Positions 49,428-62,575 of a DNA stretch of 64,000 nt are shown in pieces. The stretch is taken from assembly GCA_013399855.1 (NCBI GenBank), contig VXAY01003767.1, forward strand, positions 309,657 through 373,656, written 5' to 3'. Within the stretch, counting starts at the first letter, position 1, and every line of letters begins with the position of its first letter. Origin of the DNA: Oxyruncus cristatus (lineage: Eukaryota; Chordata; Aves; Passeriformes; Cotingidae). Below the pieces are notes generated by a model, which had not been told where the DNA came from, ran no database searches, and worked only from the letters and a program-made list of their open reading frames with translations. A program made the position numbers and the translations under genes.

Positions 49428-52400
49428 TACAAAAATACCCAAATACTGAATCCTTTGGAGAACGCTCAGACCCATCTCTGATATAGACCTGGATGAATGC
49501 CAAGGTTTTTAATGAATGTAATGCTTACTCTAAATGGACATTAAAAAAAAAGGATTTCCTTTTCCAGGACACTATCTTCTCACTGTCTCATTTTTCTTGA
49601 TAAGACACAGCTAAAAAGGCAGAGAGGCTTATTGAAACAGACACTGAAGCTGAGAAGGAGAAGGTTCTGCTTGTGTGGCTGTTAATAGCCTTTGGCATGA
49701 GAGTTATAAAGATAATTCACTGATCTATGCCTCAGTTTCCTCACATGTGATATCTAAGACTATGTAAAATGGTCATACCATTGTGGGAAGAAAGGACCAT
49801 GATGAAATCTGAAGTAAAACATTCGTTATATTTTCAGGTTCTGACAGTCTTCTGAAAAATTTCTTTTCTTAATTATTTGAGGAATTCCTTTAAAATTTCA
49901 CAAAAAAACAAATTGTTATCCCTTAGCTGTTTTCTTTACTATGGGATGAAAAAATTGATCTGCTATTATAATATAAACAGTATTTAAAGCTTTTGTCTTT
50001 ACAGGCAGAATCAAATTTTCTTTTCTGTCATTTAAAACAGAATTTAAAAAAATAATTATAGATTTACCCTAATCACTTGGGTTTAATTTACACCACTGAG
50101 GTTTAAGCAAAGCCTCCCACTAATTCTGTTGAGGTGTCCTCAATATATCAGTGACACCATTGCCTGACAACATTAGCAAGCATGTAGAAATAATGACATC
50201 ATATTTGCCAACTGAAGCCTTCAGAATCCTTTGTTGTCACCATATACACAAGTGATTTATAAGATATTCTTCCTCGATAAACTAAACCATTGCCATCTGC
50301 TTGGGAGATTGACAGGTTGAAGATATTTCTATTGAAATTGTATTAAATAGAGACATGTCCTGAAAAAAGTATGATTGAGGAAGGTTGGGTAAATAAAGAA
50401 AACAATAGTCTTTTCTCCTTGTGTATCTCTATTTATATGAAATTTGCTCATTTCACCCATAATACATTGCAAATCGTCTTTGGACTAAACTAGGAGGAAC
50501 TTTTCTACAAAGATAAACATTTCTGACACATACTTTCATAGCAAATTTAACCCTAAAAAATATCTACAGGTAAAACCTTTACCCCTTGTAGGATTTGAGA
50601 ATGAATTTGTACAGACTCTTTTCTTCTTGGATGAAAATTGCAGAAAACATGATGATAAGAGATTAGTATAATTAATATTCACCTACTCAAATACATTTGC
50701 AGGTGTTATACATTTTCTTCCTTCACTGTTACTGATTTGGTCGCAAATACAGAGAGGTTTCTCCTAAACACCCTTGTTTGATTTCCCATTTTCGCTCTGT
50801 GTGTTATGAGTCCTCTACTATGGTGACACCAGTTACATGGTCATGAGTTGTTAATTGATTTTTGAACAAGGAATTTCCAACTCAAAATAAAGAAGAGAAG
50901 AACAAAAAAACCTCTTGAATTTTCTTGGTTCTAACAGTAACTACATATTTCTCAAAATAGATATATAAGCCAGCAAACTGAGATTAATCAAGCTCCAGTA
51001 AACTATAGACAGGTTTTAACACACATAGCAAAATGTCAGCTAGTAATTAGTTTTTACCACAGCATCCTTTGCAATGGTACGTCTTGTGTGCTTACATGAT
51101 CCCTTCATGAAAACATCATGAAAGAAACTTCAGATTACTCACAATCAAAAATAAATGTAACAAAACTTGTTCATTTTTTTCTCTGTCATAACAGTCTGAA
51201 CTTTATTTGACTTCAGTTCAAAAGGAAAGCAAAAATTTAAAAAAAAAGGAAAACAAACAAAAAAATAGAGATCACAAGTCATCTTAACTTTTGTGAAATA
51301 ACTGTAAAGGTAGAAAACTTCCACAATGGTCAAAATGGTGTTTTGGTGCTTCAACTAAACCAATAGAATAACTGTGGCTGACACAAAGCACTGTCTGGCT
51401 CTCTTTCGAGAAGATGCATAATAGGTCTTGATGCAATTTTAAACAATTATAGGTACATTGACTGAAGCAATTTTCATTCCGATCATTTATGGAAAGAAAA
51501 TCAGCTTCTGACAGAAAAAAAAATACATTATAGACATAAGAGATTTAATTCCTGTGTACAATGGAATAACAACAACCATAACCCACTGTTTTGAATCTTT
51601 TGTGCAATATACATTTCTCCTAAAAACTAAAATTTTACTTTTTTTTTTTTATCATACAGAACATTCTACCAAGGCCATGGGATTTCACGTGACAATGGTT
51701 GAATGCAGCTAGAAAAATAAAAGTAGGCCTTCCAGAAGACTAGGGGCCAATGTCACGAAATTCCAGGGTTTATGGTTGATGTACATTATGTTAAAGGAGC
51801 TGATCTTAAAAACTGATGTCTCAACATGAGACCAGTAGAACTCTTTGAGCAAATACTGCTCTGATGGTAAGGAAACTGAAACTCAATTTCAACATCTGCA
51901 AAAGGACAACCCCATGATACAAGATCAAAAAACAGTTTCATATCATTATTATCCTGGATCATTGGAGAAGAGAAGGTGGTATTTGTTACTTTTGCATAAC
52001 ACCTCTAATTTTCTTCATGGTACTTGACATGAACCACATTAGTTTCACACTAATTCCATTAAAGTTTACATTCTTTTCCTGTAACTCAATTTCTCCAGAT
52101 TAACCCCCCTCCAAAGAGGAGTAATTTTCCCATTTGCCTTCCTCTTATCTCACTGAAACCTTTATTAAATGAGCTTCCTGAAATATAAAAGACTGTAATA
52201 GGTTTGGTTATTTTTCCCTGAAGAAAAACAAATTCAAGAGCAATTTTTGACAGGGAAGAACTTATATCCAAAACCTAAAACCAATTTAACATTGTCATCA
52301 AAAAAAAAGGGCAAATATTTCTCTAGTAATTTTTTCATGCAGTGAAAAAAATTATTATGTTTTGTCAAATCATGTTTATCAGTGCAACTTCTAAGCCCCA

Positions 52401-52819
52401 ATATCACACCTTCTTTCACTGCTTACCTGAAAACGCACATTCCTCTGGAATTAAGAGAAAAGATTACTTCCACATGAAACACAGGAAGTACGGGTGGAGC
52501 AGAACGTATGTGCAGCCATAATGCACAAGAAGCTGAAATCTGCAGTTGTTTCCTGAGTAGAGATTTTCAAGCAAATGGTTAAATGTTTCCCTCCGTTGAA
52601 GCCTGCAGAACCACGTCTCCGGTTCTGAGCACTATAAGCCTCAGTTAATCTTTCCTTTTCCTTCGAGACACTGGCAAGATGTTTGGTAGCTCAAAACCAC
52701 TTCTTATAGCAGGAGTAATATAGATAAATTTTATGTAATCTCCAGAAGATTAAATGAAAATAAGAATATCTGGTACTAATCTCCCCCATGCTGTTCTCAC
52801 ACAGAAAAAAAAAAAAAAA

Positions 52820-52838
52820 NNNNNNNNNNNNNNNNNNN
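52820..52838. other. Assembly gap, 19 N inside poly(A)
   Basis: Nineteen Ns are flanked by an A-run of at least 14 on the left and an A-rich AAAAAGAAAGAA tract on the right. The length of the homopolymer is unresolved. Confidence 0.99.
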
Positions 52839-53891
52839 AAAAAGAAAGAAAAAAAAAAGTTTGAGTAAACCTACTTACATGGAAGGAGCATGTATTTTGA
52901 CCCTTATGACGGAATTGCTCTCCCTATTAGCAGTGAAGGGCCATGGCAAATGTCAAAGGAAAGTTATGCCAAATGATATTACAAATGATCCAAGCAACGT
53001 CTAACAACTTTTAAAATAATGCTATGGTATGACACAGCAAGTATATTCTTAAAGATGTTCCAGTCATTGATAGCTTGAAAAAAACTTTTCCTGAGGTTTG
53101 TGATATTTTAATTTCATTTAAAAAATCAGTAGAACAAATAAGTCCCTTGCCAGATGTTTATTGTCAAAGCAACTGAGCTCTGTTTTGGCTGAGCTTTGCA
53201 GTTCCTGCAAGACAGCCTAGGAGATGCCACCTCTTGCAGGGCAGCAGATGAAATCTGGTGTTGAGCACAGAGGGAGCACAATTTACTCTGAATATTTTTA
53301 TCAGCCTCAGCAAAAACTTTGTTTCATAGAGGATAAAAAAAAGTCTTCCTTCACAAACAGAGATGTTAATAACTTTACATGATAAATGCTTGCCTTCCTC
53401 TAGACATTAAGCCATTTTTTTTGTGCAGGCTTTGCAGAAACTGTAAACTGAATTATAGAACAATTTTCCACTCTTTGATATAGCAACTATAAAGGAACAC
53501 TCAAAGAGTGCACAGAACTGCAAGGGAGGAGCTAATATGGCCACTGTAAAACTGGTAAACTGTGTAGGTGATGTAGATGGAGAGGGGAAAAAGGATAAAC
53601 CTTTATGTCTGTTTATTCTCCCCTATCACAACTGTAGGGTGGGTGATTTTCTTTTTTTTTTCATTCTTTTCTCAGGAAGTAAGGAGATGTGTGTGAAAGA
53701 CAATCACTGGAAAAGCAGTCAGAAATCTATTCAGAACTGCATCTAAGGAGTCCAAAAATATTACCAAAAACAGTAGAAATGGAAAAATGTTTTCACTCTA
53801 CCTGTAATCTATTCTCCGGGGAAGGCACTTCAACAGACTCAAGAAGTAAACTACCTACAAAGGAAAAAAAAAAAGAGGGCAGGAAGACAGC

Positions 53892-53912
53892 ATATATATA
53901 TATATATATATT
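53892..53912. repeat. (AT)n microsatellite
   Basis: About ten uninterrupted AT units. Confidence 0.95.
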
Positions 53913-56900
53913 GGTACCTTCCTGATTTTAAAACAGGTGCAAGAGCTTTTATTTTATTTTAAATTTATGGTGATCCTTGTTTAGATTCCAAAAGTTAGTA
54001 GTTTATAAAGACATTTTTAATTTAAACTTTTTCCTATTTATCAAATGCAAAATGAAGTGTTCAAGCCTGTAAGTATTTATGTATTAGAATAATTTTATGC
54101 GCATGAATAACGTTGTTGAGTGAAAATAGTAGATGGGAATTTCAGTGAAACTCCTTTATACTAGAAAAGCTATTCCCTTGTCCAAATATTTAGGGATTCA
54201 GCTTTCCAGTGATCTAAAAAATACATTGAAACAAGTAAATACCTACAGTGAGAAAGAAATACATTCCCTGAAAAAAATAACAAACCCACAGTTTATGTGA
54301 GAAAGAGAAAAGATAATGGAAAAAACTAAAAAAAAAACAAAACAACAGTGTTTTCTTTCATACTATTTCCAACACTGTGTGAGCATTTAATCTTCTCATA
54401 TTTTACTTACGTTGTCTTTTTTCTTGTATAATTGGAAATAAATACCAATATTCAATATTTCAAGTGATCATCAAACTGGATCCCACAGCTCCTTGAAGAT
54501 CTTGTGTTATGTTATATAATTAGTCCAAAATTAAAATCCACTGAAAGTAGTTGACATTATGTACCATCCTGTTCTAGATTTATTCCAGATTTTCATAATT
54601 TGGTAAATTTACAGCATATGCTGAAGCATTTCCTCTGAAGCAGTGTTAAGAAGAACAAACTTCCACCCACAGAGTGATTAATGATAAACTGCATGTATTT
54701 AGTATTTCTGAAGAAGATAGGATGAATTTAAATAAGAGGGTACTCAGAGATCCAAACGCTGAAGGGAATATACTGTACAGGAGTTGTCCAAGAAAGAGAG
54801 CATGGAGGCAGGCTTTTTCCCTTTCAGATTGGGTCTATATGCTGGCAGCGCTGCAAAGACTTCACAGCCCAGTAAAAAGGACTGAATGGCTGCCTTTGAA
54901 AGTCTCAGCCTTATGAACACATTCAGTTTCCTACTTCAAACATCATGTCAACTATTTATATGTATGGATCCACAGAAAGAAATTTACTTTTAGGAAAATG
55001 TCTGACAGAAGTAGAAATTGCACTAACTTGAATCTGACAATCGGACTGTATTATTTTCCCATCTAGTGCAAAATGGAAGGCAGAGAGAAAACACATCCAG
55101 GCTGTTCCTGTAAAAGTAGAAAAAAAAAAAACAATTAGCAAGGACAAATGTGCTAAGCATGGGAGATATAACAGACAAAAGAAAGAATGAAAGAAGGAGA
55201 GAAAGAGAAAAGGACTTTATGTTCTTCCTTGAGATTGAAAATGACACAGAGATGCTACAGAAGGCACGTGGGCATCACAGAGTGCTGCAGAGGTATTTGT
55301 TGTTCTGCCAGATTAGAAATAGAAATAACTCACCAGACTTAGCCTGAGGGACAATTACATAAGACTTCAGTCTAAAAAGTTGACTTCTTTAAGATTTAAG
55401 AGCAAAGAGAGAAAATTAGTAATACAGAAATGTGTTGTGTTCTATGTTTTCTTCCATTCAAATATTTTCATAATTTTTTTTTAATATGCCTTTTAAAAAT
55501 CCATTTAAAAAATACAAGACTTGAAATATCTTTTGTGCTTCTAACAGTTCACTGCATTTGGGAGACGAGGAGGGGATCATAATGGGCTGTGACTGTGCCA
55601 CATCTGCCTGCCCAAAAGTCTTCCCCATTTGGTGACAATACCTTTAGCCACCTGGCAGAGCTTAGATCACCTCCTGGCCTTCATTCCCCTGTCACAGAAC
55701 CGGGGCAGAAATCCTTTCAGAAGAGGGAGCTTCTGCTGTTAGGACTGTAATTAGCAAGCTGAACCTCTGTGTTTAAAGCCATCTACTGAAATAATTCCTC
55801 AAAACCTTGTCATTCTCTTAGAAAGAAAACAGAAGTAGTAAAATAAAAACATTGTGAACTTCTTCCTCTCTCTTCCTCAGGTAATGTCAAAGCATTCCTC
55901 CCCACTAGCAATGTCTGTTGAATGGTTTTGGCATAATGACTGGCTAATTAGAAATATTTTCATGTTTCATTTGAGCATATTTAAGGTGCTTCTGTGTTTG
56001 TGGTGTGTTCAGAGGCATTGAGAGGGGAGCAGGTGGATCACATCAGTCCCTGACAGTTCAGTGGCTGTGAATATTCCAATTCTTGGATTTATTTCACTTA
56101 CTAACTAGATCTGATTCTCATACATGTTTCAGGTCTAACATACTACTGTGTTTTTAGATCTTCATTTTCTGGTGAAAATAAACTCTATTTCTTCACCATT
56201 TTTCATTTAGAATAGCCCAATTTTTTCCTTTATAAAAGTCTTTCATTCATTTCAATCATCCTTGAGGATATTTTACATAATCAAATGCCATAATTATATA
56301 ACAATTTTCCAATATAGTAAGATTGCATTTTTGGATGAAACCAAGCTGCAGCATTTGGGGGAAAAGCAATCTCTGTCTATCTCCATATAAGATCTGGGTT
56401 CAACACTCTTTTTTGAGTGCTGTTCAGGGACCTCAGAAGGAAATGCTGTTATTCACGGCACTGGTGGTGAAACTGAACTTTACTTATAACACCGCCCTTA
56501 CAATCCTTTTCTAAAAGATGTTAAGCAATAAACTGCCCTTTTCTTAGCTGTTGCAGCTGAGTGACTGGCCTCCACCTCAGAAGCTCACTAAAGACATAGT
56601 AAACTCTGTCAGATATTTTTGCCTCTTATATCAGTGGAAGTTTTCTTCGTCCTTCAGGTAACTCTCTTAACCTTGAAGCTGGAGCAGTTCTGAGATTTAT
56701 TTAGAAGTTCAGAGCAGTCATGTAATCAAGGTGCCTTGTTTCCACCCCTGAAATGGAGCACTTGAGATCTGGGCTCCTGAGGGCAGCTACAGAGGTATTA
56801 GCTCTTACTGCTCAGGGGTGGTCTATTTTTCCCTGCTTTAAGCTGTACACTGCAATTTTTTGTTCTTGGTTTCTCAAGCTAATTCTTGTTGGTGTGCAAT

Positions 56901-59801
56901 TCAACTGCAAAGACACACATTGTGCCTCAAACAGTTCTGCAACTCTGTTTAAATTGCAGTTCAGACATGCTTCTCCTAATTAAAGCTTTTGACCACTTAA
57001 ATCAAGGGGTTGTCCAGGGATTTTAATTTTCCATATTCTATTCATTCATGAAAGTGTGGATTACAAATATGGTTATAAACATGTGCAAAAGGCTGCGCCT
57101 TTTCAGACTTTGGCACAGAGGCCAAATTTATTTATGTACTTTATAACAGAGGACAGTCCACATTCAAGAGTGCATTTTAAAAAAAAGTTCTGTAAAATTA
57201 GGCCTTTTATAGTTTTATGGCTGTCTATGTTTTATATTAATTGTCTTGTATGTTCCCTGGTATTTTCACAAAGGGCATTTTTTAAGAAGGGCAAATTCCG
57301 CTGATGGATGAATTTCTCTGCAGAGGTTTATTAACATTTTTGTCAATTTATCCTATTAAATACAGCAGCATCCCTAGGTGGTGATGAAGTGCAGTAGCAG
57401 CACAGGCTTCACACAATGATGACAAACGGATTCCAATAATTCTCTCAGTAGTATCCTCATAGCACAAGTGAAATGCTGGTCTTTGCAAGTATGGCTGCAT
57501 AAGTAAAATACCCCACATGGATAAAACCCAAAATATATATCTATGAATGTTAATTTAGAGTAAACATACCACATTATGTCCTCAAACTTCACTAGCAGTC
57601 TAGAACATGGAATTAAGAGGAATTAGCAGTATTGACAGCAATATTTCCCCCAGTAAAGCAAACATACTAGAATTTTGTGTAAATGTATGTATAGTCTGAC
57701 AAATGAGGCATTTTAGCAGAAACTTGACCCTGAAATCTCACTTTATGGAAAAGAAGGGACAAAACATACAGCCTCCCCACACTCCAATGCCCACAAATGC
57801 CAGTGAAATGGTGCCTCTTGATTTCAGCAGGCAGTGCACCAGGTGCAATAGGATATCAAAAAAAAAGATTGAAATTCAAATTTTGACTACTAAATATTTG
57901 CAACAGTGGGCTTATGAATAAGTTACATTGCCTCACAGGGATTTTTCAGCAAACAGCCTCAAATACTCAATTAATTTGAGAAACCGTGATGTCTCTGTTT
58001 TCAGAAATATCTCAAAAAGTGGAAAAATCACTGAATAAATTTTTTGTGGCAAACTTTCGCCTCCTGAGGCAGTGACTCCCCATTCCTTACATCACAATGT
58101 GTTTACTTTTACTACATTGCTGTGGTTTTTCCCTATAAGTGCTCATACGATTGTAAGAAATATTATGAACACTACATTAAAGAATATGTATTTAACTTGT
58201 ATAAAAACTTTTTGACATTTAAATAAAGTGTAATAAAATGAGAATAATGAAAAGAAATTAGGTAATGAAAAGGATTTAAAGTATTCTGCTAAAGAAACCT
58301 GTTTGTAAAAATAAATATTAGTCTAAAAGATATAAAAAATGTAGAAGTTTAAATTATCAGTCAGTTCATTGACAAAGAGTGGGAAATACATCTGAAGTTA
58401 CACTGTAGGGGGAAAAAAAATTTCCCATGACATGGAATGGAGAATTAAATTGAGCACAGATTCTCTCCACATTATTATCTATAATTTGTGAACTATTTCT
58501 ACTTATCTACCCATGTGCAGTAAAAATTGTTTGACTTTTGACATTTAATGTCTTAACAAGACTCTAAATGCTCTCCATTTCCTAACAGACCTGTATCCGT
58601 TTTGCAAATCATTATGATTTCCAACAAATAATGGGCAAAGTTGGTCTTTCAGAAACTCTTTCATGTTTGTCTGTTTGCTTGGTTGTTTGCTTTAAACAAT
58701 GACAAACAAAGCAGAAACGAGGTGGCTAGTGATCAATAACATAAAATGCAGATATGAGAAAGTCTGCTGAATATTGAAGCATCTTTGTATTCACTTCTCC
58801 CTTTGAATACATTTGTCCACCCCTCCTTAGAAATATTAATGTGTCCAAGAGTGTCATTTTTCCTTGCTTTGGTGTTTTTCTAAGGCTGTCACAGAAAAAT
58901 TTGTCTAATTGCAAATTGACTTTACCAGCAATAGGAAAAATCAACACTCAATTTCCAAACATAAAAAGATCTGGTCCAATTGTTTTTTTCTTTTCTTGAG
59001 AATAATATGAGTCAGCTAATTACGGAACTTTTTATTTCCTTTAAGAACAGAGGAATTTCATCCCAGGCTGAATCTTAGCCATAGATTTCCAGCACACTGA
59101 ATCCTCAAATGCAAAACCAGTGCTCATTTGTATATCTTTTTATTTTTCCTGGTTACAAAATAGATATCAGTTACTGAAAAATAGTTGCTAGGGTTTTTCA
59201 TTATCAGTTCAGAGCTATCACCAACAGATAATAACCAAAACCACATGGTTGTTATTTAAAAGAATATTTCCCTTTAGATGATCCATCAAGGATTAGCAGC
59301 GTATAGGTTCATTAACTTTCAATAAAATACCTTCTTACTCTGAGCCTTAACACCAATCCACCAGCCATACAATTCACTCAAAAAAATCTCACTGAACAAG
59401 CTATCAAGAGCCCAAAGGCATGGAAAGTTAGATGATTTTTAAATATTTGAAGTTAAAAAAAAGATTTCCATTCTTGACTTTAGATAAAATACTGGTTTTG
59501 CAGTCACACATTCAGGACTCCTTTTCCAGCTTAGAGCTGCAGAAAATACTAATTGTCTTAGATACAATTGAAATAATAGAGAGATGTTGCACAGAACTGC
59601 ACTAGTTACCACCTTCTATTCCCTATAAAGCCCTGGATTTCTGTCTTAGTTCCAATACTTGTGTCTATTCACTCATATAATACAGTAAACACTCCTGTAT
59701 TGGAAATCAGATTTTTTAAATCAGTTGAATATTAAATGAAAGCTCACAAATAGAGAACATTAAGAAATTCTGACTTACCTGTTTATTTATTTTTAATTTA
59801 G

Positions 59802-59855
59802 GAATGGATCCAAAGACCAAGACAATCAGCATAAATGGACTCTGGATAACTTTCT
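59802..59855 (+). other. Candidate 54-bp exon (unidentified)
   Basis: All three splice signals are present. A branch-point-like TTCTGAC (about 59,767-59,773) is followed by a T-rich tract ending TTTAG at 59,801, and a consensus donor GTAAGTTT starts at 59,856. The length is a multiple of three, so it could be a cassette exon. Two frames are open. One gives a polar peptide (GSKDQDNQHKWTLDNF) that reads like coding sequence; the other starts with ATG two bases in. I do not recognise either. Without a neighbouring exon it stays a candidate. Confidence 0.25.
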
Positions 59856-60904
59856 GTAAGTTTCTGTCCTGGAAACCTCTTAATTAGCTAACTGGACAGT
59901 AAATATAAATCTTACTGCATTTTTTAACGATAAGGATGCTAAGTAATCATGAGATAAATAATATTTTACACTCAATGTTTTAATTAAGAGAGCACTTTTT
60001 AGTAAGCTGATTCTATTTTTACTTTTTCCACTGAGAATTATCAATGTCAGAATTACAATAAATACAATACATGAGGAAAATCATGTTCCTATAGAAAGAT
60101 AAGAGATTTTGAATATGGTCAATTAAAATTACATGTTTTAACACAATTTTTTTTAGTCCACAGAGAATTTTTTTATTATGTTTAGCATTCTTTTTCACTT
60201 TTTCACATGCTCATTGGAAGACGATATACATCAAATAATTCTATGAGTTTTATAGATAAATTGCTCATCAGGTTCTCTGCTTAGTCATGAAAGAGAATAT
60301 AGTTCTTACAGTTGGTATTGGAAAAGAAATTATTCATAAGATTTTTTATGGATATATTTCCCACAACGGAATGTTTTGTACAAATCCAGTCAAGTTTCTC
60401 TGATACAGCTATCTTCTTTTTATTTTGGAACAAGAAGGGTCTCTTTGCAGACATGGATCAAACATCAAAAACAAAATGATGGAGTTTGCAGTCTGAAATG
60501 TAAGGACAACAAGTCTTAAATGCAAAATAGATTTGGTGTCCAGGAGAATATTTAAGCTGAGAGGAAAACCCCCTTTAAGCAACGAACTTTCTAATGCATT
60601 GACTCGAAGAAAAATGTTTCTATTCCAAGTGAGATAAAAAGTCTGAGCAGAGGTATTTAGAAAAAGGGAACAAAATTAACTTGGTGTCCATTAACATCAC
60701 CATCAATCAAAAAAATTTGTTGGAGGTTGTCAGAAGATAAAATTGATTTGGCTTGCCTAAAAATGATTGCTGTTCTTTTTTCTTTCCCTATAAAAGCTTT
60801 CATATGACTCCCACCCTGATTACTTGTACCCATTAATTAAAATGTAACTTTCAAGAAAAAATGCTTTGTTTCCCTTCTATTCTACCTGGTGACACAAAAA
60901 TCCA
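59856..60904. other. Unique AT-rich DNA
   Basis: No recognised gene or repeat. Confidence 0.5.
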
Positions 60905-61467
60905 TTTTTGCATCTTGGGTGAAGTTAATTTTCTTCAGTGTCTAGTATGGGTCTATGTTTTGGACTTGTGCTGGAAACAGTCTGATAGCACAGCAGTGGT
61001 TTTGTGATTGCTGAGCAGTGCTTACACACAGCCAATGTCTTTTCTGCTTCTCATACTCTCCCACCAGCAGGGAGGCTGGCTGTCCACAAGTAGCTGGGAG
61101 GGGGCAACTGTTCCCAGTCGACCAAAGCAACATTCCATACCACATGACACCATGCTTAGCTTCTGGGGAAGAGGAAGGAAGGGGGCCATTCAGAGTGATG
61201 GCTTTGCCTTCCCAAGACACCATTATGTGTGACGGAGTCCTTTTTCCCTGGGAATGGCTGCATACCTGTCTACCAACAGGAAGTGGTGAAGGAATTCTTT
61301 GTGTTTCTCTGCTTGTGCAAAAAGATTTTGCTTTCCCTATTAAACAGTCTTTATCTCAACCCAGAGGTCTTCTCACTCTCACCCTTCGAATTCTGTTCTC
61401 CCATCCCACCAGGGAGTGAGTGACTGGCTGTGTGGGGCTGAGCTGCCAGTTGGGGCTAAACCACAAC
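60905..61467 (+). mobile_element. Solo LTR of an avian endogenous retrovirus, plus strand
   Basis: Same family as 41,241-41,822. Shared blocks are GAAGTTAATTTTCTTCAGTG near the start, CAACATTCCATACCACATGA (61,129-61,148), TTCCCAAGACACCATTA and ATTAAACAGTCTTTATCTCA (61,339-61,358). The end is GGGAGTGAGTGACTGGCTG and GGGGCTAAACCACAACA. The first 20 or so bases are diverged, so the left edge is approximate. The 133-codon plus frame (61,018-61,419) and the minus frame opposite it result from its higher GC. No retroviral genes adjoin it. Confidence 0.82.
61339..61344 (+). promoter_or_regulatory. LTR poly(A) signal ATTAAA
   Basis: ATTAAA in the conserved R-like block of this LTR family. The sister LTR has ATTGAA at the same place. 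Confidence 0.5.
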
Positions 61468-62109
61468 AAACTCTCAGAAACATTGCACTTCAGAGACACC
61501 ATGAACCACTTTGCTCCATCAGAGCAAAGTATTAAAATAGTATTTAAATAGTTCATATGAATCAGCCAAAAATTACTGTTCTTGTTAATATCTGATAAAT
61601 GGCATTTGGGAGTATTAGAGAATCTAGACATCCAAAGGTATAATTTTGAGTCCCTTCACTTTCTGTTCCACATGGGAGAGAATAAAAAGAATATTTATCA
61701 CAAACTGTTGATAATTAATAAAACTAAGAAAATGCTTGACATATAGAAAAAAACTCAGTCTGGAATTTTTTACAGGTAAAAAATGACAAATACATTAGTG
61801 TTTCAAAAAAAGAATAATATAATAGGAGCTGGTGGTGATAAGGAGTTGATTTTCTTGGACACACCACACTTTCTACATTTGCCCTATCTATTGAGGTCAG
61901 CAGAATCATGTATCTGCTTCAAGCACAACAATGCATTCAGAAAACACACTCGTGATGATGATATAGAAGGTGGAGCAAACATTCTCAGATTTGAGAATAT
62001 TTTGAGAATATTGTGAGAATAATAATATCAACAAAAAAATGAAGTATTTTAGTCTCATTCATCCGATAGAAAATTCCACCAAAATTAATGTCTTCCTAGA
62101 TAACAGGAC
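61468..62109. other. Unique DNA with a small tandem repeat
   Basis: AT-rich single-copy sequence. It includes three near-identical 11-bp units around TTTGAGAATAT at about 61,992-62,022. Confidence 0.5.
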
Positions 62110-62575
62110 TGCTCCAACTGTTTACTGGTTCCAAAAAGAAGGAGACCTTTCCCATTACTTTTTAGTCCTGGATAAATGTTCTCTTATCTAACTAATCTGC
62201 AGGACATCTGGCCACTGGTGGAAACAAACATGAATTTTACAGAAACAAGTTCAAAGGCAAAGGGTAAATGATGACTTCTTGCTTCACAAATTTAAGAGCC
62301 TAACAAGCACCACAAGAAAGGTTGCAAAACCACCAACCCAGAAGTAGGAGGAAAGTGAGGAAATGGAGCCATGGATAAGTTCAGGGAAAGAGGCAGGGAG
62401 CTGGCAAATCACCTGGACTGTGCATTGCACAGAGAGCTTTAAGACTTTATGCCAAGTAGAAGCATCCTTTGGTTATTCAAGGTTTGTTCTGATGTAGACT
62501 CTCCCTGCATCTCACTCTAATAAAACTTACCTTTTCCTAATGCCCACATCTCAACTCACTCTGACTCCGCTGCTA
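62110..62575 (+). mobile_element. Possible old solo LTR, plus strand
   Basis: The right part has an R/U5-like layout: CTGCATCTCACTCTAATAAA with AATAAA at 62,519-62,524, then CTTACCTTTTCCTAATGCCC. The upstream 350 bp is GC-richer than its flanks. No clear TG/CA edges or internal genes are visible, so this is a tentative call. Confidence 0.3.

Larger units (their letters stand above)
49428..59801. other. Long unique AT-rich stretch
   Basis: About 10.4 kb with no recognised gene or transposon. It contains the second N gap, an AT microsatellite (53,892-53,912), a strong acceptor-like sequence ending CTCAG near 53,675 without a clear exon, and a GC-richer block at 55,545-55,760. All frames are under 81 codons and look random. 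Confidence 0.5.

Noticed and set aside
53676..53746. Possible terminal exon after the TTTTCTCAG acceptor at about 53,675
   Set aside because: Only 22 codons are open before a stop, with no recognisable peptide and no nearby convincing poly(A) site. It is weaker than the candidate at 4.8 kb.
61018..61419. Longest frame in the window, 133 codons on the plus strand
   Set aside because: It lies wholly inside a solo LTR whose GC content lowers stop frequency, and the product has no recognisable domain.
41241..61467. Paired LTRs of one family at 41.2 and 60.9 kb as the ends of a provirus
   Set aside because: They share orientation and family, but the 19 kb between them holds no retroviral coding sequence, and the copies differ too much to be one insertion's LTR pair.
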